From the NCBI GenBank assembly GCA_946699065.1, contig CAMPDV010000136.1, forward strand, positions 310,001 to 374,000: 64,000 nt of DNA. The letters run 5' to 3'. This DNA is from Loxodes magnus (Eukaryota > Ciliophora > Karyorelictea > Loxodida > Loxodidae). Positions 26,170 to 35,779 of this stretch are shown here, one piece after another. Position 1 is the first letter of the stretch. Every line of letters begins with the position of its first letter. The notes under the pieces were generated by a model that worked only from the letters and a program-made list of their open reading frames with translations, did not search any database and had not been told where the DNA came from. Both the position numbers and the translations under genes were made by a program.

Positions 26170-27360
26170 TAATTATTTTAGCTATTATGCACATTGCTTA
26201 TAGCATCTTTTGAATGCTCATTTTAAAGTTTATTTTAATTACTCTTTCTATCAACTTTTGGTTTTCTCTTTTTATCGTAATCTTTAAAGTTCGAGTAGAA
26301 GAAAATAAAGCAATAAGTATTTAAAAAATTCTGATTTTGTGCAAATCTAGGAAGCTTGAATGTATAAAAGGGAATGAAATAAAAACTCTAGCTCTGGATA
26401 TTTTCTCTTACTATGCGAGCAATTTTCTAGATTAAAAAATAGCAAAAGGTAATAAGATTCCCAAAGATATATAAGTCATTTATTTGGTTTAAACTCAAAT
26501 ATTTGAGTATAATTTTTCCATTCCATTTGCAAAAATAGATCTATAGCATGTTTCATACAAACAAGCTTCAATACAAACTTTATAAATCTTAACCACAAAA
26601 CTAGCAAATCATTTAACACTCTAAGTGTAGTTTAATAAATTAAAATTAGACAAGTTAGAGAAGTAAAGTTGATCTAATAAAATGTACTTGTTGCTTTCAT
26701 TTCTATTAGTAAGAGTATTAATAACTAGTATTGATTCTGATGATCTAAGTTTAATAAATTCAAATATAAGAGCTAACAAATATAATAATTAAGCTTTATA
26801 TCTAATTAGACTTTATTCTTAATCTATTTCTTTTTATATATAAGAACCTTTTATAAAATGGAGGATAGAAAGAAAGCTATTTTAAACTAGAGAAATAAAA
26901 GCAAAAGTGTATAAGTGTAAAATGACCTTTATCAATTGTTGCTATAAGATGAAACTAGTATATAATAAGTTAAAGGTTTAGTAATATATTAGAAATAGAA
27001 ATTTAATTAAGGTGCATTGATCTAGAATAAAAATCCTTTAGCTTCAGTATAAAAAGAAATTTCGATTAGATGAATTTAAATTAGCGAAAGGGAGTCTTAT
27101 CATATATTTATTATGCTAGATAAATATTATAAATTAAAAGCACGAAATTTAGAAAAAAGTTATACTAAGTTATATTGAATTTAGCTAAGATTCTCATCTT
27201 CTAAAACAAAAGACCATTTTAAGTAATTATATTACTAGAAAATTTATCGTTTCTTCTTAGTATGCTTTGTTAAAATAACTCACTAAAAAAGGGTTTCGAA
27301 AAAAGTAGTCGTTATAAGTCTCAAGTACAGTCTTTTTTTTCAAAATGTAATGTATGTGTT
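26170..27360. other. No resolvable gene
   Basis: AT-rich spacer after member B. Nothing with domain support on either strand. Confidence 0.3.
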
Positions 27361-27362
27361 AA

Positions 27363-28340
27363 ATGTTAAAACCAAAGAAAAGCAAAGTATATAGTTTATT
27401 AGATATTCATGGTAGTGATATCAAAAAATGGTGGAAGGTTTCAAGAAAGGCTCCTATACTAAGCCAAAAAAGAAGGGAGGAAGCAGGAAACCACTTCTTG
27501 GCAATCATCTTCTTTACAACTTTAACCTTTTTCTTTATTTCACAACCTGGAATTTAACAAGAGGAGCAGAAAAAGGCTCAGAAAAGCAAGCATACTGAAA
27601 TACCGACTTCACTAGAGAATCCCAGAAAGCAGGCAAAGTCTGCTTTACACCAGGAGGTGTTGGAATTTAATCCTTCTGGCCAGATGAGCATGGAACAGCT
27701 CATCCAAGATGTACTAAACCTCCAGGAAGAGGTCAAGAGACTAAAGAAGGACAACGACAAGCTAATGGAGAATCTGAGCAAGCAAGAGGAAATCGAGTCA
27801 AGACTTATGTCCAAGAAAGGGAATTAAGTGCATTTTGGAACATATCACAGAGTCAGAACTGCTAATCCTAAAATTAGCAATAGAAACAGACGGAGCTGGG
27901 CAACAAGCTTGGAGAAATAGAAGAGAAACTGCAACAGCAAATGAAACTTAATGAGCAAAGAGATAATCCAATGCAGATAGAGATAATTGACAAGAAGAAG
28001 AAGGTTAAGCCAATCAAAGTAGTTAAAAGGTGCTACTATTGTAATCAGAGAAACACCTATGAAGAAGATGTGAGCAATTCCTAAATTTTAAGAACCAGTA
28101 TTGGAGAAAATAAAGGAAACAGCAAGCGTAGCAAAAGAAAAAGAGATAACTACAACAAATGAAAATTAGAGAGAGACTATTCATGAACTAGCTTGGAAAT
28201 ATTTATAGGAAGAAATCTTTACTGAACGGAAGACATAGTTAGAGACAACAAGAACAAGTGGATGGGAGTAGAGACTTAAACCTTTTTTTAATCCCGGAGC
28301 AATCTGGAACAGGCATGAAGAGGTGAAAATCCTAAAAAAT
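27363..28340 (+). pseudogene. Zinc-knuckle coiled-coil element ORF, copy 3 (frameshifted)
   Basis: Starts at ATG 27363 (MLKPKKSKVYSLLDIHG…). It stays in frame through a TAA Gln at 27555 into the shared motif SGQMSMEQ and the coiled coil VLNLQEEVKRLKKDNDK. Near 27815 the homologous reading moves to another frame, and it moves again near 27895. A knuckle-like CYYCNQRNTYEEDV at about 28031 has lost the His and the last Cys. The basic part after it matches copy 1. GC content and CAG/GAG codon use are higher than in the neighbours, fitting a mobile element that entered recently and then decayed. It supplies the clearest N terminus for the family. Confidence 0.65.
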
Positions 28341-28374
28341 TGCCAAATTTAACTATTTTAATAATAATATAATA

Positions 28375-29202
28375 ATATTCATCGTAGTCTAAAAGCTATT
28401 TAACTAAGAAATTAAAAGAGCAGAAGAAAAAATAAAAGAAATCGAAATCTCAATTAATAAATCATGAATAACTAAGCATGTATAATCTAATGGAGATTGA
28501 GCAATCAAACTTAAATAAGAGACAAACTTAAAAAATTAGACAAATAATCAAGAGATTAAAAGAATATCCTTTTATGCTGATTCTATAGAAGTCTAGGATA
28601 CATTAAATATTTGCTGGAGATAAAAAAACTGTAAAAAGCGAAAATAAAAATTCTGAAAAACCTAACCAAGATTTATTGTGAGTCTGAAAATGGTCTATAA
28701 AAAAAATGATTGGTGTGACTAATTACTCTATCAATATTAGATGCTAAAAAATAAGAACCAAGCAAATATTTGGATGAACGAGATTGGAATAAAAAATCAA
28801 CGGTAATAAATGATAGATTAGCACTTTCGATTTTTTAAGCAAAAATATAACCCGTGAGAAGAAATGAGTGATATCATTGAGTTCCACAATGATTCTTGAT
28901 GACAAGCCTAGCAAAGGACTTCATTTAATAAATTATATTAGGCTATATTTTTATTAAATTAACCTTTATTAAATAAAATTATCCTAGAAATTTTCAAAGA
29001 CAGATTAAAGTAGCAAATCCTTTTAAACAAGGAATTAAATATGATGAACCATTCTTTTTTTTAATTAAACATACCCTTTAAAAAGACTCTCTAATATGAA
29101 AGTGGTTTTATAAACCATAAATGGTTTATAAATATTCAAAGAATAAGTATAAAAGATATGACCCTGTAATAATAGTTATCCATATATTTAATTTTAATGT
29201 GA
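28375..29202 (+). CDS. Hypothetical hydrophilic protein
   Basis: One frame keeps a high share of Glu/Asp/Lys codons from about 28375 to a TGA at 29200-29202. It begins with a helical charged segment (EIKRAEEKIKEIEISINKS) and includes NDWCDQLLYQYQMLKNKN and NPWEEMSDIIEFHNDSWW. Several TGA, TAA and TAG codons are read through as Trp or Gln. No ATG is obvious at the start. It overlaps the tail of the zinc-knuckle copy, so it could be a second ORF of that element or an unrelated gene. No domain recognised. Confidence 0.5.
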
Positions 29203-30270
29203 TTGAGTTAAGGAAAAAATTTATATCATAGATAAATATCAAATTCCTATAGAAACTGATATGCATTTCGTTTTTAGCCCTGTTTACTCACAATTATTAT
29301 TAGAGTTACAAAACAATTTTAATAAATTGCTTTGTTTCTACCTTAAAAAAGTTATTTATTATTGTAAACATAGTTCTGCTTTTCGCTTGCTATATGTTTT
29401 ACTTATTATGTATCTCGTTTTTTATGATAAGCTTTTTAGTATGATTTGCTGCCTTATTTTTCTAAATAACTATCTTTTCTTATAATTTGAATAGAAAATA
29501 CTAAGCTTAGTCTTTTAAATCTTTTTAATAGTTTTCATAATGAATAGAGTAAATCTAAGTGTATCACCTTTCGTAAATTTATTTCGCTAAAGAAAGTTGA
29601 TTTTCGATAAGCTTTTAATTCTCCTCTAGTGATAAATTGCATATACTGTGTAGATTGGAATAAACTAACTTTTTTCACTTGCAAAATTCTTTTTTATATC
29701 AGAAATAAAATTTTTAAATAGTTGAAGGTTCATAAAAGTAAAGCAGTCATTTTAGCTTTAAGTTGGTAATTAATTATGAAAATTAAGATTTAAGAAGATA
29801 GAAGAGGCTAATGATATGACATTTATTACTAACACTAACTCAATCAAATTTTCCTAAAACACTATTAACTCGCTTAACTCAATTTATACTATGACAACTA
29901 TCTATTTAGTCTATTTTAACTAAATCTATTTCATTTATCTAGCCATATTCGCACATGAAGCTTTATCCTTGCACCTTCTATAGGTTAATTCCCTTTAACT
30001 TAAATTAGATATCACACTGATGTTTTATTATTTAGCTAAGTTAAGTATATTCAGCCAGGCATTTATCCACTACTTTTATCTTAGTATAGAAAGATAAAAA
30101 AGCAAGGCTTAGTTAAATATTTTCAATTTCTTCTTTCATTTTAATTTTTTAATTTTCATTATTTATGGATTCATATAGTGTAAATTGTATAGTCGAATAT
30201 AATGCTTATTATTTTTTAAACAGTAGCAAGTATAAAATAGCGTATAAACCTAGCTAAGTTTAAATGCAAT
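29203..30270. other. No resolvable gene; end resembles family upstream DNA
   Basis: AT-rich. The last 220 bases before the 900-bp element resemble 18400-18640 upstream of the decayed membrane-protein member, so the element seems to sit inside a duplicated upstream region. Confidence 0.35.
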
Positions 30271-30330
30271 AATAAATAAATAAATTGGATTATAGAGTGC
30301 GTAGCACTCTCGTTGGTGCGCAGCTCTTAA
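30271..30330 (+). repeat. Left terminal inverted repeat
   Basis: Pairs with 31111-31170. It starts with AT-rich AATAAATAAATAAATT, then the GC-rich core GTTGGTGCGCAGCTCTT. Confidence 0.85.
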
Positions 30331-30703
30331 AATTAATTTTATTTAATGTCGAAAAATTTTTATGTCTATCTGTCCTTGTTTTCTCTTCCTGCAGTATGTC
30401 CCTATAATTTTTCCTTCCAATGATAGGATGCAATATGCGGTTACGGGTACATTTCCCCGATCTATGATGAAGAAAGTTTCCTCCTGGCACTCAGAGTTCT
30501 CCAGCTTGCCACATCTTCTTTCTCTTGTCATTAATTTCTCTTCATCCGATTTATCCTCCGTCCGCGCTCATTTTTTTGTTGCCTTACTGGGCCTCCAAGC
30601 AGCATCCGAAGGAAAGGGCTTTCCGCCTTATTTAAATTATATAATATTATATTATTTTAAAAAAAAACCGCCATAGTTGTTCGAAGGTGAACAACAAGGT
30701 CAT

Positions 30704-30768
30704 CTTCATCAGAGGTTGGGGAAGTTAAGTACCCATAACCGACTTTATGTCTTCCTCTGCTTTGGTTT
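30704..30768 (+). repeat. Internal direct repeat, unit 1
   Basis: Shares CTTCATCAGAGG, AAGTACCCATAA and CCTCTGCTTTGG in the same order with unit 2. Confidence 0.7.
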
Positions 30769-30858
30769 GGCCTCGAGACATAAGATTCTTAGACCTTCGA
30801 CACTGGCTTGGCTTAATTTATTTTTAATTCTGGAACGAAAAAGAAATAATATTGCGAG

Positions 30859-30917
30859 CTTCATCAGAGGTGGGGAATTTAAGTACCCATAATTGACACA
30901 TGTCCTCTGCTTTGGTG
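30859..30917 (+). repeat. Internal direct repeat, unit 2
   Basis: Shorter copy of unit 1 with small deletions. Together they show past tandem duplication inside the element. Confidence 0.7.
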
Positions 30918-31110
30918 ATACAATGAGACACAATCCTACCATGTCCTTGGACCTCCAACAAGTAGATAAGATTACGAGTATTCTAAAATTATATCATTAT
31001 TGAACATTTTTATCAGTACTGAATAATTATACCAGTATTGAACAAGGTTTATCAATATCTGATAATTTTATCAGTAACAAACATTCTTGTCAGTATGAAA
31101 CATTTTTTTT

Positions 31111-31170
31111 TAAAGAGCTGCGCACCAACGAGAGTGCTACGCGCTCTATAATCAAATTTATTTATTTATT
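31111..31170 (-). repeat. Right terminal inverted repeat
   Basis: Inverted copy of 30271-30330. Related to the lone repeat at 3854-3909. Confidence 0.85.
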
Positions 31171-31277
31171 ATTTATAAGAATAATGAAATATAATAGAAT
31201 AGTTGTCTATTAAAATGATTTTTCTCTTTACTTATAAAATAATCAAAATGAATTCACTTTTGCTTATCATTTTAAAA

Positions 31278-31440
31278 ATGGATGAAATAGAATCTCTCAC
31301 AATTCTCAAATTTGCAAAAGTTCAAAGTTAAAGCTTACTTTTCTCTTTCATTCCAGTTTTCCTTCTTTTTCTCTATTATTTCAATTGCATCTATAATTCT
31401 TTTATGTGTTGCTAGTTAGACTGATATTTGCTTTATTCTT
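31278..31440 (+). pseudogene. Four-span membrane protein family, truncated remnant
   Basis: Starts MDEIESLTILKFAKVQSQS and aligns at DNA level with the start of the member at 18754 for about 160 bases, including the run CTATTATTTCAATTGCA. The upstream 100 bases are also shared. No acidic loop or tail follows. Confidence 0.5.
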
Positions 31441-32325
31441 TTGTTATCATTATTCTATATTTAACTGGCTTTAATAATTTTTTTCCATATCATTTAAAAG
31501 CTTAATTTTAAAGTTTTATTTATTGCTTATTTTACTTATGTTATGGAATAAAATACATGAGTCTCCTTTCTTTATTAGGTCAATAAACTTTTATTTAGCA
31601 GACTCTTGTTTCTTATAAATAACCACATTACAATTATTCAATTGTTGCGACTCTTTTTAATAGATCATCTTTAGTAGGTCTATCTCACTAACTTTAAATA
31701 GTCTTAAATTATTCTCTTAGTTTGCTTTAAATTATCCCTCTAAGATTTATTAGATATCTTAGTAAACATAGAATGATGCTATCTTCATATATAACTTACT
31801 GATAAAGAGATAAATTGGATGTTGCATATTTAGTTTACAAATAACTAGAATCTGCTTAAGTAATTAGTAAGAGGATAAATCTTTTGGTACTCTAAATAAT
31901 GTACCAAACTATAAAAGAATCATTCTTAGTCGATCATTAACGTTCCATTACTCTCCTTCTTGAATCTAATTTGCTGACTAGATTCATTTTATTTAGCTCT
32001 TGCGGCTAGAAATCTTTATGTCATACCATTTTCAAAGAATTGATATTTAGTGATAAAGTGTTATATGAACGCAATGAAAGTCAAGTTCTAGATAAGATAA
32101 TATTAAGCTATTAATAAATCTACATTTAGAGTTTTTGTATGAGTAGAACAAAAGACTACCTTTTATGAATAAATAGCTCCAGAAATGAAAGTTAAAAGCA
32201 TTGAATTCTTATCTATATGCATCAAGACTAATAACTACAAACTCTCGAAGTACAATAAAATCATAAACTGAAGATATATTTTAAATAAAAGTAGAACTTT
32301 AAGCTTTCTGCTAAGACGTTCCATA
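31441..32325. other. No resolvable gene
   Basis: AT-rich sequence after the remnant. Nothing supportable. Confidence 0.3.
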
Positions 32326-32330
32326 AATAG

Positions 32331-33020
32331 TCAGGATTGTTGAAGCAGTTGGTATTAATAGAACGAAAGTTGAATTATCGAAATTAAAAAATTTTTAAAG
32401 ATCTTCCTGAATTTTTTGCTTCTATTTGAAGTGATTGCGAGAGTTGATTAAAATGAAGTTAAAATAAAATAGAGAAAAATAAATTTTGAGCAACCTTATG
32501 CAATCATTTTCTCAATCGACAAATCTTTTTTTATTAATAAACATCTAAAAATTAAGAAAATTTAGTTACTACTACTGTCCTATGTGTTGAAAACGAACTA
32601 ATAAATAAGGAAAATTGAAATCTGCATTCCCTTGAAATTAGACAGATAAGAAAATTTAATATAATAGTACTCCAGAAATATTGGCTAGATAGATTAAATT
32701 TATAGAATATAACTTTCATTATTTAAATTTTGTAGTTTCAAAAATAGTGCTTCGTCTAAACCTAGATACAGGGTAATAGCTTGAATGCTGTATTCTAATT
32801 CAAAATCAAATTGAATTATCCGGTTTACCATCGGTGGGGGCTTGATGACAGAAAGTCCATAGCGATGGAACTCCTGATTGTAGATGTTCAAATATTAACT
32901 GCCTATCTCAAGCATGACATCGGTAATTGTTAGTACTAAAAATTCAATACTAAGATTTATGGCTGAGTAAAGTGCTGAGCTTCTGATAAAAATAAATCAA
33001 AAATCTTAATTTTCATAATC
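32331..33020 (-). CDS. Hypothetical protein, 5' end unresolved
   Basis: A minus-strand frame ends at a TGA (bases 32331-32333). It reads well through ITDVMLEIGSQYLNIYNQEF, HRYGLSVIKPPPMVNRI and IQFDFELEYSIQAITLYLGL. A segment at 32700-32891 has no stop codon even in the standard code and good Asp/Glu content. Downstream comes a more hydrophobic part with in-frame TAA/TAG. The start is not identified and may lie beyond 33020. No family recognised. Confidence 0.5.
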
Positions 33021-33171
33021 AAATTGTATATAATTTTAAAGGTTTTCATTTAATAAATGAAGCCTCTCATTAATAATTTTCTGCCATGAAGACAGATAAT
33101 TGATTCGACATAAAACTTAAATACTTTTATTCGATTTGACTAAAAATAAAAAATTTTTAATTCTTAAATTT

Positions 33172-35113
33172 TCAAACAAATGCAAGATATTTTTAAACTT
33201 ATATTAATGTAATAAATAAAATTAAAGCAAAGCTAAATGAAAATAAAGCTTCTAAAAGCACTTTTTAACCATTAAGAAATATGGTAAAGGCATATAGAAT
33301 CTTATCAATTTAATTAAAATTTTCTTTAATGAACTAGTCATAAGAATTTCATTATTTCTCTTTCTAATTTAGAATATTCATCCAAATATTTAATTATTTC
33401 CCTCCTTTCAAATAATTCAAAATTTTATCTTAAATCCTTTAAATTACTTATTACTTTTTCTTTTGTTTATAATTATTAAAATTGCTTTCTTTGTTTTTTT
33501 CAATCTAAAATCGATAAATAAATTGCTAGCTTTTATTAATCTAATTTCGTTTTCTTTTTTTTCTTGATTGCTGAATATTATCATAACTTTATCAAAATAT
33601 AAAATATTAAGTCAAAACATTTTATAAAGCCTTCAGACTCCTTTTTTTATTTCCTGTTTGCTCCTAGAAAGATTTTTAAGTTCTTTAACTAACACTCAGT
33701 AGAATGCAAAATTAGATACATTATTTTCTAGACTAGTATCTATTTTGTATTAAAATCTTGCTTCAGTCCTTCGTAATTCTTAAACCTTTCTTTCTTCCAC
33801 TTCCTGAACTTCTTCTATTTTCGACCAAATGATAGTTTGAACTGCAGAGATAGAATTTCTTTGAATTGCTTTTATATAATTAAAGAATCTTATTAATTTT
33901 CTTTTACTCCACCAATTTTTCAGAATCATTTACTGCTATTTTTCTGATTCTCATTGATTCATTTAATTGTAAATTCCAATTTTATTCCTTAAAAGGAATT
34001 AATTCTACCGAATATTATGTTAACTTTAATTACTGAGATTTAGTCTCTTCTTTTACTAATTTCAGTTGGTTCTGGCATTCAATCTGATTACATCATAAAG
34101 TGAAGATCTCTTCACCAATCATAAGACATTCTTTGAGTTTTAACAGATCTCCTCTAGTCTTTAAATTTCTCCTTTTAAATAACAAATCTCTCTCTTTAAT
34201 CTCGCATATAATAGGGTTAAATCTCCAATTTAATCTATTCTTAGTCTTTTATATCTTGCATTTTTTGTTTACAAGCACACTTCTCTAAATTTAAATTAAT
34301 GGATAATCTTTTATTTGTTTTTAAACTTTTGCTCCTTCTTTTCTAATTCAAAAGTCCGACTTTATTTTTAGATTTTTGGTGATTTAATTCGTTTTCATCT
34401 TTTGCTTGTTTTTTATATTTATCCTTATTTTTAAGTAATTCTTTCTCATGTATTCCTTCAAGATATATCTATAGATTTGTTTGCTTTTTTATATTCCTTC
34501 TTCAGTAATTTATTTTGAATAGCTAAAATCTTTGCAAAGATAGCTCTTTAATTACATATAAATAACCTTTTCTCTTAATTTTTGGTTTCCTAATTTTTAT
34601 TTCAAGAATTGTATTCTAAATCCTCCTTTTGCTTTTGATCTAATTTGATTTAACATTTTGTTATTTCTTTTTTGCATAAACTGTTCCTTTTTATTTCTGA
34701 TAGAAGTTAGTATATTAAGTAATTAGCTTCAACGCATAGTTTAAAGCACATTTAGATCTACTCTTAAAAGTTGACTCTTGAATCAATTTTTTTGTGTTTA
34801 TAAACCTTCCATTATTCTTTCTTGTCTTTCTTAAGTTTCTTGACTTCTTTATATTCAAAAATAATTTTAATAGTTATTCAAAACTTATTTATTCAATTAC
34901 CAAAATTTAGAAACCTCTTAATATAATACTCTTATCCTGTTTTCTCTTTTTTCTTCAGACAACTAATTTAACTCTAAAATCTTTTTAGCCTAAAAATAAG
35001 CAATTAATATCTATCAAATCCCACATATCATCTCTATTTGCTTTATATAACAACCAAGCAAAACATATCAAATTACCTTATTTTACTTATTATCTTTCCC
35101 TTAGTTTTAACAT
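33172..35113 (-). CDS. Probable coiled-coil protein, frame not settled
   Basis: The plus strand is strongly T/C-rich here, so the minus strand is A/G-rich as in the verified minus genes. An ATG (35111-35113) starts MLKLRERQQVKQG. Two frames each give long Lys/Glu/Gln-rich helical readings, for example LLYARLKREICYLKGEIQRL in one and MQDIKDQEQIKLEIQ in another. No single frame is best from end to end. That may mean short introns, frameshifts, decay, or just a composition that looks helical in any frame. The first clear TGA in one frame is at 33172-33174. Confidence 0.4.
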
Positions 35114-35350
35114 TAATTATTCTATGCAAATTTACAGTCTAAGTAACAGTAAGTCAACATATGACTAACTAGTAGCATTACAGGCTTTAATATTGAGCTA
35201 TACTCTCACACTTTTAATATATTTATATAGTATCATTTGCTTAATTTAGGAAGCTACCTTTCTTAATAAAGCCAAAACTCTGTTTTTCTTAGTTTTGCTT
35301 TAATTTTAAATTTACTTGAAAGAATAAGATAAATAATGGGAGTAGCTTGA

Positions 35351-35776
35351 ATGTTTAAATAAAGTCCTAAGTCCATAGTGCAACAAGCTTGAAATCTAAA
35401 CTCTTAAGGTAAAAATTAAGAAGCTATTGATTGCTTAAACACTGCTATAAACTAGAATGGTAGCTATGAATGAGCTTATTACTATAAGGGTAATTATCTT
35501 TAAGAGCTAGGAAGAAATGAGGAAGCTATTGAATGCTACAATACTATGATTAAACTGAATAATTAAATCTCTGATGCTTATCATAAAAAAGGAGTAGCTC
35601 TTTTTTATATGGGTAGAATAGAAGAAGCAATAGAATGTTACAATAATGCAATTAAACTTCATGCTGACCATGATAATGCATACTATAGCAAAGGTATAGC
35701 TCTTAAAGCATTGGGTAGGAAATAAGAAAGTCAAGAATGCTTTAATACTGCTCTTAAAATTTTTAAGTCCTCATGA
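35351..35776 (+). CDS. TPR-repeat protein
   Basis: 141 codons from ATG 35351 to TGA 35774-35776. After a short N terminus come about four tetratricopeptide repeats with the usual spacing, for example LQELGRNEEAIECYNTMIKL and LFYMGRIEEAIECYNNAIKL. These form a protein-binding scaffold, probably cytosolic. In-frame TAA, TAG (Gln) and TGA (Trp in YEWAYYYKG) fall at positions that fit the repeat. No in-frame ATG appears soon after the stop, and the same frame continues as coding-like sequence, so this could be the N-terminal part of a larger gene if TGA 35774 is read as Trp. The fragment at 39.3 kb (EAVECFNKQFKISPLN) is similar. Confidence 0.8.
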
Positions 35777-35779
35777 CTT

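Larger units (their letters stand above)
30271..31170. mobile_element. 900-bp element with 60-bp terminal inverted repeats
   Basis: The two 60-base ends are inverted copies of each other with about three mismatches (57/60). Each end carries its own small palindrome (AGAGTGC…GCACTCT). The interior is richer in GC than the flanks and holds an imperfect 60-base direct repeat. It also has a run of short AT-rich repeats near 30990-31105. Short ORFs inside (30362-30676 plus and others on both strands) show no transposase motif, so it is probably non-autonomous (MITE-like) or an internal eliminated sequence. Family DNA continues on both sides. Confidence 0.85.

Noticed and set aside
30362..30676. 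104-residue plus-strand ORF inside the 900-bp element as a transposase.
   Set aside because: Short, no DDE or other catalytic pattern, and ORFs of similar length lie on both strands of this GC-richer interior.
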